From assembly GCA_963082975.1 (NCBI GenBank), contig OY720350.1:19004910-19068909 (forward strand): 64,000 bases of DNA, written 5' to 3'. The notes beneath the pieces were generated by a model. That model made no database searches. It was not told where the DNA came from and saw only the letters and a program-made list of their open reading frames with translations. The translations under genes were made by a program, and so were the position numbers. Positions 23,656 to 36,262 of this stretch are shown piece by piece. The stretch comes from Labia minor. Lineage: Eukaryota; Arthropoda; Insecta; Dermaptera; Spongiphoridae. The first letter of the stretch is position 1. The number at the start of each line of letters is the position of its first letter.

Positions 23656-25363
23656 TATTCAAATTATTTTTTTAAATAGATTCATTTATCTTTTTATAAC
23701 ATTATTCCATGGAAATGTTTATAAGTCAATTATATATTTATTTATGTGAATGGAAAATCATCTCATTTATGATATGAAAACTTGTACTAAGAATAAAACA
23801 TGAATTTGGATTTAGAACTCTGATCTTCAATTCCGATCCAAATCCTTCAATTTCTTTTCAAAATTATTTATTTTTGTCTATCAAAAAAAAAAAACAAAAA
23901 AACAAAACATAACATCAATATGTTTAAAAAATAAATTAATTTTTTTATTTCATAGTACTTTTATAAATGTTTATATTTCTTTTTTCATTTGTATAACTCT
24001 TGAAATCGTTGTTGTTTTGTTTATTTAATTTCTATATAATTAAGCTAACAAATCCAAATTTTTCAACAGAAATATTTAAAGCAAGAAACAAGTGTTTATT
24101 TAAAAAATAAAAATTACTTTCATTTTTCTTCCACTCAAACAGGATTTCTACTATACTTCCTACAATTTATTTCTCAGTCACTAATCTTTTTAAATTAATG
24201 ATATGTAAGTTATCGACATTCATTTTCGAAGATGTTCATAAAAAAATGATTTAAGAATTCAAATCTACCAAAATATGCAATTTCCACTATTTTTTTTTTT
24301 TTTTTTTTGCACTGGTATTGATAAAATTTATGACCATGACGGTTGGTATTCTTTCATAGAATGAAAGCAATCTCCAATCATTTCTGCCCCTTCGCCTTTG
24401 AATTCCAAATTGTGCTTACGCTTGATTAATTTTCCATGTTAAATCTTCGTTTTTAAGCGCCGCGTCCACCTATTGTTATTTTTTTCTACAAAAATTTCAT
24501 CCATGTAAAAGAGAGAGAGAGAAGCAAATGAATGCGAATCGAAACGGGGGAAAATATTTTTCCATCCCGTCCATCTTGGAAATTTATATGCAAAATATGA
24601 TAATTTCTTAACTGGATGGTAAATCTGTTCCAAAATAATGCTGACAAATCTTTCAAATGCCTTGCAAAATTTTTTTTTTTTATTTTTTCCTCCCTTACCG
24701 CCCCCACCCCCCTTCTAACCTCGTCGTCAAGGTCTTTTGTTTGATTTTTGACATCAGATCACAAATTTCAAAAACTTTTTAAATCTCCTCTTCTGTGTAA
24801 AATTCATTGGTTTGAAACTCCACTGTTTTTGAAAGGCAGACCAATCGTGAACTGACTTCGAAATTAATGAATAAACAAGAAAAACGGAAAAAGCAACGCA
24901 ACGTTCACACGAGCGGGTATTTTTTTTCATATTTTATCCTTTCAAGAATATATATCTACGCATTTCAAAAAACAATCATAAAATGAAAATCAACTCTGTG
25001 ACGACGATCAAGAATAAATATTAAATTTATTTATCAAAGACAAAAGGATTGATTTTTATTTAATAAATAAATATTTGAAATAAATAATAATAATAATAAT
25101 AATAATAAAAACAAAAAACTAACAGTAAACTTGAAAAGTCCTTTTTTTTTGGGACAATTATCGAATAAAATCAACCATCAAACTTAGCAATTTTGAAAAT
25201 CTTTTTTTTTATCTTTATTCGCCTTTAAAGCGCATTACAATGGATAAATAATTGCCGATAATTTTTTTTTAAATCTCAATAAAACTGTCAAACATATCAA
25301 AAAATATGATTATCAACCAAACATAATTATATCAAGCCTTTCAATAAATAAATAAATAAATAA

Positions 25364-25404
<41 letters not shown>

Positions 25405-26337
25405 CAATATCCATCACCTTTTGAATTCAGATTCCAAGGCGAATATTTATTTATTTAGAAATCCATTTTTTTTTCTTTCCTGTCTCGATCAAAGATTCAT
25501 TGTGTTTAAGAAAATTAATTAATTTTCTATATAATAAATCTTTCTTAAAAACAATGCTTGGATTGATATTTAAAAAAAATAACGAAAAAAAACAAAAGAA
25601 AAAACTCCATTTTGAATAATCATCAAATGGTCTGCATATCATCATCTGATCATCATCCAAATAATTTTATCTCGCTTTAACTCTTCAAGGATACCAAAAT
25701 TTATTTTAATATCTCTTAGAATAATAAAAAAATAAAATAAATAATCCGCATTTTTGTTTTTAGAGAAAAATTTATTTTGATAATTGATATTTTATAATCT
25801 TAAATTCTAAATGTTTACTTTTAAAATAATTGAGTAGTTAATTGGTCTTTAGCAATATCTTTTTCCATATATGGGTTTGTCTTATTATATTTTGGCTAAT
25901 GTTTAGCCAAATAAATAAATAAATATTGGGATAAGTTTCTGGGCCAAGAAAAAAAACAATTTTAAATACATAATAATAAGCATATAACAGGCCATTCTGA
26001 AATTTTCCTTTCAATCGTTAATAATATAATTAATAATATTGTAAAATAAATAAATTAAAATATTATAAAATACTGGTATCTACTAATATAAATTATTTAT
26101 TATTGGTTGGTGGCGTGAAACAAGTTAGTTTATTTATAATTTTAATAATTCATATTATTGTTATTTTCTATTATTTTAAATTGATGTATTTCATTTAAAA
26201 ACTCTCATTTCACATTTTTAATAATCATTCGAAATAATTGATTAAGAAGAGACCGTGTATGTGAGGGTTATATATTGAATTTGTAACTTGCAATTAATAA
26301 TTGTTTCTTATATAAAATAACTAAAATTAAAAAAAGG
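23656..26337. other. No gene seen; microsatellites
   Basis: AT-rich, with (TAA)n at about 25083-25108 and (AAAT)n(TA)n at about 25343-25401. A GC-richer patch at 24340-24900 includes a T run and CCGCCCCCACCCCCC; the ORFs there have no domain I recognise. Confidence 0.45.
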
Positions 26338-26745
26338 GTAATTGTTTACAAAAGATTGCATATAAATCCATTAACATTCAATTTAGCTACCATTTTTTAT
26401 TCATTTAGCCAGCAGAGGGCATCACTAATTTTCTGTTTTTGCAGTTCGGTTTGGATATATGAAAATTAAAAAATAAATTAATTAAATAATTTTCCTAAAT
26501 CCTAACCGAACCGAAAAAACCCGAAAATTAGTGAATAATTAGTGAATTATTCAATAAAACATTATTAAATGGCTGCTCATTCATAACTAGTTTATCTGTC
26601 AAACTTTAATAATTTTTAAATCGTAAACTATGATAGAAGCGACCGAGAAATATTGTATAAGGAAAGTTTCTTTGGAATTAAAAAAGGAATCCACTGGTAA
26701 AGTTTTATCCAAATCCCTGAAGCTTCCCGGTTTGTAAACAATTAC
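26338..26745. mobile_element. MITE family G, copy 1
   Basis: Perfect 15-bp terminal inverted repeats, GTAATTGTTTACAAA (26338-26352) and TTTGTAAACAATTAC (26731-26745). The interior is shared with 39309-39642, including GCTGCTCATTCATAACTAGT and AATCCACTGGTAAAGTTTTA or close variants. Superfamily not assigned. Confidence 0.85.
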
Positions 26746-27110
26746 AAAAAAAAAAAACAAAATTAAATTAATTTTTTATCTTAAAATTTGTTATTAGAGG
26801 AATTAAATATTTTTTCCCTATAATACCCATCACCCTATCCCCCTATAATCAAGATATCAATATATTGAAAAAATATTATAAGCATTAATTAATTATTTTA
26901 AATTTTTGGACAAATTAATCGTAATATATATTTCTCAAACAAAATTAATTATCTTATTATAACATAATTTTAGATTTGTTCTTTCCATATCAAGATAGAA
27001 AATTATTTATGTTCTAGTAGTTTTTATTTTTTTTTTTTATATAAAATTCTTCTACATTTCTTGACAATTATCTATATATGTAATAAGTTGTATTTTTTTA
27101 TTTGTTTCAG

Positions 27111-27269
27111 GTGATTTTCTATGATTCGGATTGGAATCCAACGGTCGACCAACAGGCAATGGACAGAGCCCATCGACTTGGCCAAACCAAACAGGTTACA
27201 GTTTATCGATTGATCTGCAAAGGTAGCATTGAAGAACGAATTCTTCAACGGGCACGTGAAAAAAGTGAA
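27111..27269 (+). CDS. INO80: INO80 exon: SNF2 helicase motif VI
   Basis: INO80 is the Snf2-family ATPase of the INO80 nucleosome-remodelling complex and acts in the nucleus on H2A.Z nucleosomes. This 159-nt exon encodes 53 residues, from [18 protein letters not shown] through [17 protein letters not shown] to [14 protein letters not shown]. It holds the end of helicase motif V and motif VI with the arginine-containing DRAHRLGQ signature of Snf2 ATPases. The acceptor is TTTGTTTCAG and the donor GTAAGT. The frame starts and ends in phase 0 and continues directly into the exon at 33704, giving REKSE-IQRMVISGGNFKPD, a junction specific for INO80. The preceding exon, expected to end with a GINLTAADT-like block, was not found upstream in this window. 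Confidence 0.96.
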
Positions 27270-27828
27270 GTAAGTTGATTTAAAAAAAAAAACAAACAAT
27301 TTTTCTTTTAAATTTGTCTTAAAATATAGATTAATTGATATTTTCCTTATTAATTTCTATTAAATAATTTAAAATAATTAAAATCTCAATGATTTATATT
27401 GACATCTCTTTCTTCCTAAATTTTTGGTGTGTATTTCTTTACTACGTTTAAGAATTTACATAGTTTATACATTTGAAAGCTTTATTTGATTACATTCTTC
27501 TAATCCATTAGTTAGTCAGTCACAAATTGAATTTGGAAATGATATATGAATAAAAAAGAGTGTGAAAGATAGTCCTGAAAAAAAGAATTATTCCTAAAAG
27601 ATCTAAAAGCCATTCTTCATTACAACTTTAACAATCTTTTTTTATTAGCGTTTATCTCTCTCTTTATTTCCAATTATAAAAATGAAAACATGATTAATAT
27701 TCAAATCATATGAAAACATTCATTATTAATATTTTTACATTTTTATTAAATTACAAAAAAAAAATATTGCTATGATATACAAATAAACATGACTTCCGTA
27801 GAAATATTTCATAGAATAAAAAAAAGTG

Positions 27829-28113
27829 ATGACTGGATGAATATCAGTAAATATAAATAATCACTTGTAACCCCTTTGACCAATGAACATCCTAAGTAAT
27901 ACCAGAGCCTATCAAATTGGTTGGCATCTAAACGTGGTAGAGGTGTTAAATGATCAAGACACCTCTTAATCTTTGTCTTGATTTTCTTCAACGAATACCG
28001 CCTCCCTCAATTTTGATCATTTAAATTGGGTGGAAACTTACTATTGGCAGGGAATCGAACCCGAATCCTCAGCATATTTATCAGACATGATACCCACAGA
28101 CTTCCATGAAGAC
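27829..28113 (-). repeat. tRNA-derived SINE family S3
   Basis: On the minus strand the head (GTCTTCATGGAAGTCTGTGG, about 28113-28094) is followed by GGATTCGGGTTCGATTCCCT (about 28079-28060). The latter contains a B box, GGTTCGATTCC, that fits the RNA polymerase III consensus. The body continues to about 27829. It lies in the first INO80 intron of the window. The ORF at 27809-27991 is inside it and is not a gene. Confidence 0.6.
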
Positions 28114-29486
28114 TAAATCTTCAATGATTGTTAATTAAATTTTTTATCTAAATATTATATATATTTATAGGAGGTTTGTATACATTAATAAATTAAAAAT
28201 AAATATAAATTTTCACATTTTTATTTTTGCTTTAATTTCATTGAAAAACAAAAAATACAAAATATAATCAATTTTGTTTGAATTTATGATCCAAGCCTTA
28301 CTATATTTCTTATTAAATTGCCAATCATTTCTTTCAAAAAAAAAAATCTTTTTTTATTGCCAGAACTAATGTGGAAGAAATTCATTGACTGCAAGGACAC
28401 CTCTAGTCGGCAATAACTGAAAAATAAGAGAATCTTAAATCATGATTTTTCTAATATACTTTTTCCGAAACCGGTTTATTTATATTTTCATGAAATACGA
28501 TAAATTATAAAAATTTATTATTTATTATTAATCATTCTTTTTCATTAAAGATAAAAAAAAAAATTACAAATTAAATGAATAATTAGGGTTAAGGTTTTTG
28601 TATGAGGGATTTTTTTTTCTTTAAGGGCGTCTCTATGAAGTGATCCATAATCAAAAAAACGTTTTCTATTCTGCTCTCGTTATGTCTCTCACGTCTTGAT
28701 CGTCCCCAAGAAGTCCCGGGTTCTTATCCCGAGGGCATCTTCCAACGAACAGCATTCAAATCAGCTCATTGCCATGCCATGCTATCAGGAGCATCAACTA
28801 ACTTGTATCCTTTTTATTAGCCTCCCGGATTCACTCATTTCATAGCGAAAACAAAAATTTCTTTTGCATCCAGATGGATACATTTGATTTGTAATTTAAA
28901 GCTTTAGATCGTTTGCATCTGATCCATTAAATACTTGGTTTTTTTTCCAACAAAAAGAAAAAAAAAATATATATATATAAAAATAAAAATAAAATAAATA
29001 AATAAAAAATATAATCATTTAATCTTCGGGTTTATACGTCGGTAGTCTCCAGTTTTAAGTAAATCAGCTATATATAATATTTAAAAACACTGCCGCCACG
29101 TTTTCTTTTAAGAGATTTTATCTCAACATTATTGTTTTCAAAGAAACAACCTCGAAAACAAAACGCTTATTCAGATTATAGATAAAAGTTAAAAAAAAAA
29201 CAAGTGAAATTGGTCTTGTTTAAAATATATACCCCTCTCCTCGAGGTTATAAAGTAAGATAAATGCAGGATTATTTTAATTCTGTAATGTCCGCAATATT
29301 GCATATAAATTGACATGTTGATTTATATGATATAAAAATCGATTTATAAGTAGTAATGTTTTAATTGATTATTTAATTTACTGAATGGATACAATTGCTG
29401 CCTTAAATTATTATTAACGTGGAATCACGATATATAATAAAACGTATCAAAATTTAATTTATTTATAGAATGATATTTATTTATAT
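28114..29486. other. INO80 intron, no gene; GC-richer patch
   Basis: Mostly AT-rich intron. A GC-richer patch at about 28650-28850 (CCCGGGTTCTTATCCCGAGG) includes a short inverted repeat CCCGGG..CCCGAG. No exon with compatible phase was found, and the flanking INO80 exons already join in frame. Confidence 0.5.
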
Positions 29487-29947
29487 AAAATTATTATCAA
29501 AGGGGATAAAAATTAAAATATATAAAACAATTATTTCGTCGGTTATATTATATGGGTGAGAGGCATGGTCTATGACCTTAGGAGACGAGAGTAGATTTAT
29601 AATATTTCAGAATAGGATTCTGCGAAGCATTTATGGGCCAAATAAAAGATGAGGTCATCGGGGAATGGCGGAGACTGCATAACGAGGAATTGCATGACCT
29701 CTATGCATCGCCAGATATAGTTAGAATTATAAAATCGAGAGGGCTGCTGTGGGCAGGGCACGTGGCTAGAATGGGAGAGGAAAGAATGGCGAAACCGGGT
29801 AGGTGGATAATATAGGAAGGGACGTGAGAGAGATGGGAGAGGGTAGGGAATGGAGGGTTGTGGCGCAGTATAAGGATACTTGGAGAAGTGTGGTTGCTGC
29901 GGCAAAAACTTTCGAGTTCCGTAGAACCACAGCGATAGTTAGATATT
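29487..29947 (+). mobile_element. Non-LTR retrotransposon 3' fragment, copy L2
   Basis: Aligns with L5 from AAAATTATTATCAAAGGGG onward. Frame-shifted coding remnants include WRRLHNEELHDLYASPDIVR, then LLWAGHVARMGEERMAKPGR, the conserved C-terminal region of a widespread non-LTR retrotransposon ORF2. The 3' end is TAGAACCACAGCGATAGTTAG. It is 5' truncated, as is usual for LINEs, and sits in an INO80 intron in sense orientation. Confidence 0.85.
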
Positions 29948-30929
29948 TATTTATATTTGTTATTTTATTTACTATCATTATTTTTTTTAATTTTGTCAAT
30001 TACAAAACAGAAACTATATATTTTTAAATAACATATTAAAATATCAAATAATGAATATAAATAATATAATTTTTTTTTTTGCTATTATAATTATGTAAAT
30101 ATATAACTCATTTGAATTTATTGGAATTTAAATATAAATAAATATTTTGCCCTCTTAAAATGAATATTATATTTATTATTATTTGGGGGATTCTTGTATG
30201 ACAAAGGCCATTCGTGATTTAATTATAAATTGCAAATAAAAACATTAAATTTTAATTCAGAAAAGTATCTAATTATCTAATTGTAGAAAAATAGAAACAA
30301 AATTCAACAAAAAAACAACTCGATAAAACAAAAATTTATTAACCATTCAAAATTCTATTTTTTGATTGGTACATATTCCAAAGTAATGTTTATTCTTTTA
30401 TTGTATTTTCTTTGTCTTTTTTAATAATTTTAACAAAAAAAAAATCATTGAAAATTAATACAATTATTTTGATGTGACACCTTCACATATGTTCCCTTAT
30501 TTTATCTTTGATCTTTTCATCTTGTTCGCCTGTCGTTTATGCAACCATCCGCTCCATCCCTCCCTGATTGAAGATTCTTTGAGGGTCCCCTTGGACAGAA
30601 AAATATCTCCTTCTCTCCCTGGAGGGGATTTTGTGATCGATTGCCTATCATTCCCAGAAAGAAATCGAAGAATGTGTCGAGACTAAAGTATCTGAAAATT
30701 ATAAATCAAAAAAATTTACTCGGAAGATTAATATAGCTTCACTCAACGGTCGTTCAACTTTAATGTCTGTAAAGTTTAACATGATAAACTGATAATAATC
30801 AAATACATGTGAGTTGATTATTAATTTTATTATACATAACATAAAAAATCATTTTACTAAAAATTGCTTATTAACTTACCAATACAATATTATTTAATAT
30901 ATCGTAGATTTTTTTTATTTCTCTTTTTT
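29948..30929. other. INO80 intron, no gene
   Basis: AT-rich, with a GC-richer patch at about 30535-30690. That patch encodes a 70-codon ORF (30474-30686) without recognisable similarity. Confidence 0.45.
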
Positions 30930-32068
30930 ACCGACCGACGATAGTAAGGGAGGTATTGTTTTCACACCAAATTTCGCATGTGGAGATTTTTACATATCTC
31001 CACGAATCATGCATTTCCTTAACAAAAAAAGTTGACCTGTGGCCAGGTCCGAACCGACCGACGGTTTGAAATAAATTAATTTCCAGCTACAGAAACAATT
31101 TCAAATAATTTTAATATATCTATTAATGTAATAAAAAACAGATATGGATATAACATAAATATTTTTAATTTTATTTTATTTATAATATATATGTAAGACC
31201 AGACTGTGACGTGCATGATTCGTGGTGATATATAAAAAAATCTCCTTTGGTGTGAAAATAACCCTTTCCTTCCTATCGTCGATCGCTAATACTACCACTT
31301 CCGGTTTCCGGAATTGCACCAAAAGTTGATCAATTCATCCCACTGATGCATTAAGTAAATATACCAAATTTAATCAAAATCGGTTGAGCCGTTCAGGCTG
31401 TACACATCTATACGGACGGACGGACGGACAGACATCATGCTAAAAATACTTTTTTCTGTTTAGAAAATGCATGATTCGTGGAGATATGTAAAAATCTCCA
31501 CATGTGAAATTTGGTGTGAAAACAATACCTCCCTTACTATCGTCGGTCGGTAAAAAGTATTTTTACCATGATGTCTGTCCGTCCGTCCGTTCGTCTGTCC
31601 GTCCATCCGTCCGTCCGTCCGTATAGATGTGTATAGCTTGAACGGATTTTGATAAAATTTGGTATATTTACTTAATGCATCAGTATGATGAATTGTTCAA
31701 CTTTTGGTCCGGAAACCGGAAGTGGTAGTATTACCGATCGACGATAGGAAGGGTAGGTTTACCAAATTTCACATGAGGAGATTTTTTACATATCTCCAGG
31801 AATCATGCACTTTGTATTGGTTTTATTATGGGGAAAAATCATCTTCATTAGTTTTTTCTTAATTTAATATTATATGACGTCACCCAGCCCTTCATGACGT
31901 CACAGCCAGCAAGCGCCTCCTTATATATTATAAATAAAATAAAATTAAAAATATTTATGTTATCTCCATATCTGTTTTTTATTGCATTAATAGATACATT
32001 TAAATTATTTGAAATTGTTTCTGTAGCTGAAAATTAATTTATTTCAGTCGGTTCTGTGTTCAACTTAT
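30930..32068 (+). mobile_element. HINE-like repeat family C, copy 3 (outer, split)
   Basis: The 5' part, 30930-31029, begins ACCGACCGACGATAGTAAGG. After an opposite-strand C copy (31030-31551) the element resumes at about 31552 with AAAAAGTATTTTTACCATGA, followed by a (TCCG)n-type microsatellite (31577-31622) and AAATTTGGTATATTTACTTA. It then has ACCGATCGACGATAGGAAGG, the paired TGACGTCA sites (31875-31882 and 31895-31902) and the 3' end TCAACTTATT. Confidence 0.87.
31030..31551 (-). mobile_element. HINE-like repeat family C, copy 4 (inner)
   Basis: Complete minus-strand C copy. The 3' hairpin reads GACCTGTGGCCAGGTC on the + strand at 31033-31048, next to CCGACCGACGG. The 5' end is CTATCGTCGGTCGGT at 31537-31551. 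It interrupts the A-rich tract AACAAAAAAAGT/AAAAAGTATTT of copy 3. No target duplication beyond the A run is visible, which fits Helitron/Helentron insertion. Confidence 0.85.
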
Positions 32069-32814
32069 TTTATCATATTGCCCTGATTTAATTTATTGAA
32101 ATAATACTATTAAATTTTTGATAGATATTGTTATTCTATACTTATAAAAATTTTATTTTTATTTTTCTTTAGATGAACTCCAAGCTCAAACGATTGTTTT
32201 ATAATTTGTGTATTTTTTATTTTTGTTTAATTGAAATTTCGGGCAATAATTATTTCCTATTTATTACAAAAAACATTATGAATTTAATAATTAGTTAGTT
32301 TTTTATTTTTTTAATCGGAGAGCCACAACATGTCATTTTGAAATTTACACTCATGGAAAGATGAAGCAGAAGATGAAGCAGTCTGCTATTTGAGTATCGG
32401 TGTATCCGATATTTCACACGTGAGGGACGTAACTTTACCCTTTTAAGATTAAGGGCCACCCAAACCTCAGAAAAAAATCTTGACTACCCTTCTTTCCTTT
32501 TAAAAAATATATATAATTCTCATTTCAATCCAGAATAGAAACGGAAGTGTTCACCAAGTAATTTAATGCGATGGCGACTTGAATGCATCCAAGCATTGAT
32601 TTGATGGCGAGTATCACTTACACTTCAAGCCACATAAATCATAAATAGAAATTTTCTTCTTTTAGCTTTCATACAATTTAAGTGACATTGGAACCATTCA
32701 TTCATTTAATAAAATACTAATTATAATAAAAACATAGATTATTAATGTAAAACTTATATTAATTAAAATATTAATAATAACTATATATATATATATATTA
32801 AGTAGCATATATAA
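32069..32814. other. INO80 intron, no gene
   Basis: AT-rich intron sequence, with a GC-richer patch at about 32330-32480 that I do not recognise. Confidence 0.5.
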
Positions 32815-33034
32815 AGTGACCATACTTCCCGTTTTCGGGTAGCTTGTCCCTCATTTTAAATTTATTATTATATTATTATACTAAGTTATTGTTATATTAT
32901 TTACTACATTTTTCAGTTATTTTCATTATAAAAAACAGAAATAATAAAAAATATATGTTTTCTTCATATCCTCCAAACTATTACCGAAAATTAAAAAATA
33001 TCCCGTTTTTAGGGAAAAAAATAAATGGTCACGT
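32815..33034. mobile_element. hAT-like MITE related to the 18848 element
   Basis: Left GTGACCATACTTCCCGTTTT and right CCCGTTTTTAGGG...ATGGTCAC form imperfect inverted repeats. The GTGACCA..CCCGT order matches the element at 18848-19027. Target duplications are unclear. Confidence 0.55.
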
Positions 33035-33703
33035 TAAGCATATATCATTTACCTTAAAATTTGTTGGTTATTTCATAATAATTCTAACTTTATTATTATT
33101 TTTCCTTAAGGAAATAATCTAATTGGATAAAGGAATTAATCAAATTTTTTATTTTTTTTTTCACTTTACAATTAATATTTAATTAAAATAATATACGTGT
33201 ATATTCTTTTGAACTTTATAATAAGTTTTATAATAATAATTTTCTAAAAATAAAACATTTGTAAAAGTTTAAGAAATTCATTTAAAGAGTTTTTATTTTT
33301 TTCACTATGGAAAATATACATATATTCACATCAAAAAAAAAAAAAAATTCTGTACCAAAATATTTATTATAGATTCCGATTTTTTGTAATGAGAAATTTA
33401 GGAATATTTTAAGAATTATTATTATTATTATTATATTTGGGTTTTTTGCTTCTTCTTTATTTGTTATCATAAAAGAGTTATCTATTTCCACTGAAATGCA
33501 CACCCCAAGTATTATAAATCTGCATTAGTGATTTAGTAAGAACCGTTTCTCTTTTTTCACTCTATTAGACACGCTTTTCGTTTTTATCGGATGTGGTTTG
33601 GATGGCCAAACGGCACTCCGATGTTATTTTCGAAATCAATATCTTATATATATTTTTTTTTCTTTATATGGATGAGAATGTGTTTGTATGTTGTTTTTTT
33701 TAG

Positions 33704-33806
33704 ATCCAAAGAATGGTCATCAGTGGCGGCAACTTCAAGCCTGATACGCTCAAACCGAAAGAGGTGGTGTCGTTGTTGCTCGATGATGAGGAAATTGAAA
33801 AGAAAT
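33704..33806 (+). CDS. INO80: INO80 exon: post-helicase conserved segment
   Basis: This 103-nt exon encodes IQRMVISGGNFKPDTL followed by KPKEVVSLLLDDEEIEKK and the first base of a Tyr codon. The block directly after the ATPase core is diagnostic for INO80 among Snf2 proteins. The acceptor is GTTTTTTTTAG and the donor GTGAGT; it enters in phase 0 and ends in phase 1. The next intron is only 173 nt, far shorter than the other large introns. The 120-codon ORF at 33591-33953 is a different frame over this exon and is not a protein. Confidence 0.96.
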
Positions 33807-33979
33807 GTGAGTCTCGGTTCATTGACTAGAAACCAATTCTCGAAAAATCCTAAATTTAAGTTAGAAATTAAGAAAAGTGCATGGAACTCTATGAGTCGTT
33901 TTCATTTCTTCAACCACCGTGCTTTGTCGGATGTCAAGGAAATGGAAAAATAAAAGATTTTTCTCCTCTCCTCTTCTAG

Positions 33980-34113
33980 ACCGTCAAAAGCAGGCCGAAA
34001 AAAGGGTAGAAGATCCGAAAGAAAAGGATCGTAAACGGAAGCATTTGCAGTCGCTTTCTTCAGGAACTACAAAATCTTCACCAACCGCTTCCAATCTACA
34101 GTCCGCATTAAAG
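33980..34113 (+). CDS. INO80: INO80 exon: basic linker
   Basis: This 134-nt exon completes the split Tyr codon and encodes RQKQAEKRVEDPKEKDRKRK, then HLQSLSSGTTKSSPTASN and LQSALK. The Lys/Arg/Glu-rich stretch corresponds to the variable charged linker after the conserved INO80 post-helicase block, and its basic cluster could serve as a nuclear localisation signal (inference). The acceptor is CCTCTTCTAG and the donor GTATTT; it ends in phase 0. Confidence 0.93.
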
Positions 34114-34302
34114 GTATTTAAACAAAACAATATTAGATTAAATTATAAAAAATAAACTTTAGTAAAACTTAAAAATTAGTCTTCAAGCCGAAAATCAAAA
34201 TAACCAGTTTAAAATGTTTTTTTTTGATTGTGATAAGTTATTGTCAAATTTAATTAATATTATTAGTTATACAGTTGAAATAATTTACACCGAACCTAGT
34301 TA

Positions 34303-34343
<41 letters not shown>

Positions 34344-34345
<2 letters not shown>

Positions 34346-34759
34346 CGGATGGGGTGAAAAGTTTTCGGCCTGACCAAGAAAAACGATTTTTTTAATTTTT
34401 TTTTGCTTTATTTTTCAACATAATCTCCATCAACACTGATACATTTCTCATAACGGTGTTCTAATTAATTATATTTAATTTAATTTGATTTAAGTCTCAT
34501 CAACAGTTATGAATCGACTCAAAAATTCGTTTGGATTACGAAATGATTTTTCGAAGCAGTTTTTTGTTTAACGTTAGCAAACGCGGCACCCACCTTGCAC
34601 ACAACTTTTCCATGTTCAAATGGTTGTGCAAAATATCTCGCACACGTTCAGCTGACATCGTACAATTCTCACCTATCTTGAATGTTAAAAAATAAAGGAA
34701 AAAAAAATTTAAAAAATCGTTTTTCTTGGTCAGGCCGGAAACTTTTCACCCCACCCTCG
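34344..34759 (-). mobile_element. Internally deleted mariner, family M1 copy 2
   Basis: TA-flanked element related to 7713-8191 but with GTGGGGTGAAAAGTTT-type ends (right end AAACTTTTCACCCCACCCTC). Minus-strand remnants of the transposase ends are present: the RYEKC..GDY block near 34425-34470, and the SAERVREILHNH-like block near 34625-34665. It follows a (TA)n run (34306-34343) in an INO80 intron. Confidence 0.85.
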
Positions 34760-34761
34760 TA

Positions 34762-36140
34762 TTTCTGTATGTGTAATTAGAATATTGTGCATTGATGTCA
34801 TTATTTATGTCAATGTCATCATGTAGAATTTACGTCATTTACGTTATTAGATTATATTTTTTCATTAGTTTTCTCATAACTTTCTCAAAATATCAACTCT
34901 TATAAGATACACTAATAATTAACTACTTGTCATAGTATCTTTAAGCTACGTATTTACCTTTTAGAAATTTATATTTTGTTGTTATAGAAATATATATTTA
35001 AGTAAACATACTTAAATAAATGATTTAATAGTGCTATTATGCAATCAAAATGAAGATTAAGGTCAAAGTATATTATTGTGTTTAACATTCTTTCCCTTAT
35101 GATATAATTTTCCTATTCTTATTCTACTATCCTTATTCTACTATATTATATTCTCCATTCTTAAGGTGTTTCCGTCTATTTTAAAATAACTAGCATACCA
35201 AATACTCTCACTTGACAATCGAAATGAAAGAAAAAGACGTAGTCAATTTGTCCATTCTTTTAACAGGTTTTTCTCCTCAAAATCTCATTTATATTCTCAA
35301 GTTACCAGTTCGGAAGTTATTGTCCTTTTGTTCTTCTTCACTGGCTTTATCTTTTCTTTTCACCTTCATTTTCTTAAAATCACTTGCCATTCATACTTGA
35401 ACATCATGATTTCCATTCAACAACTTTGTCTTTCATTCAAAAAAAAAAAATAAATAAATAAAATCAAATGTAAAAAACAACATAAAGTGAATGGGACTCT
35501 TAACAAGATAATCGTGTGTTCTTGAAAAATCTTTTTCTTGTTCCTATCTCCAGAGGTTTAATTTGCCGTGTACACCTTCAAAACAAACACCTGTGCCACA
35601 GACCAGTGGTGCAGATCGCTTTATTGCACCTGTATATGTCGTCCAATGAAGAAGCTCGCTTACCTTATAAGCAATCACCTGTCGATCCATTTTAGAATCA
35701 CAGCAATTCACTAATTTTTCTAGTTTCTCCTACTCTTTCTCTCTCTCTCTCTCTCTACTTCATTTTGACTTGAAGACCAAGTATTCTTAAAAAAAGTGAT
35801 TTACAAATTTTTTCTTAGAACATTGATTCCATAGCGCATAAACTCAATTTATGATCATTGATTAATAATAAATTTTAATATAATAATATTTTATATTTAT
35901 TTTATAAATTTCATTTATTTATATAAATCAATTCCGAGGTTGTGTTTAATATATAAATCATAATTATTTGTTGTTTTGTCTTTTGGCAACAATATTTAAT
36001 CAAAAAAAAAAAAAATTAAGTACTTTGATAATAAGTGAATAAGATAATAAGTGAATATATTATGTATATAAATAATAAAGGGTATTTAATATTTACTCTA
36101 AAACACACAAATCAAATATTAGTTTTTTTGCCCTTTTTGG
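34762..36140. other. INO80 intron, no gene
   Basis: AT-rich, with a (TC)n run at about 35738-35757 and a GC-richer patch at about 35540-35700. The ORF at 35212-35400 has no recognised domain. Confidence 0.5.
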
Positions 36141-36262
36141 AATATATCTCCATTTTAGTCAGCTTTCTCAGAATTGTTTATTATTTTTATTTAAAAATCG
36201 ATGCACTCGGCGAGGTTCGATCCCTCGAACTCGAGTGTGCGGACCAAGATCAACCTCCTAGT
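36141..36262 (+). repeat. SINE-like repeat family S4, copy 2
   Basis: Matches 8972-9110. GGTTCGATCC at 36214-36223 is a perfect polymerase III B-box consensus and lies in GAGGTTCGATCCCTCGAAC, which can fold on itself. No A box was identified. Confidence 0.55.

Noticed and set aside
1-27110. Upstream INO80 exons
   Set aside because: I looked for a block ending in a GINLTAADT-like sequence before a phase-0 donor and for other Snf2 motifs and found none; a profile search on both strands would settle this.
33591-33953. 120-codon ORF over the INO80 exon
   Set aside because: It is in a different frame from the exon, which continues INO80 exactly with GT-AG splice sites.
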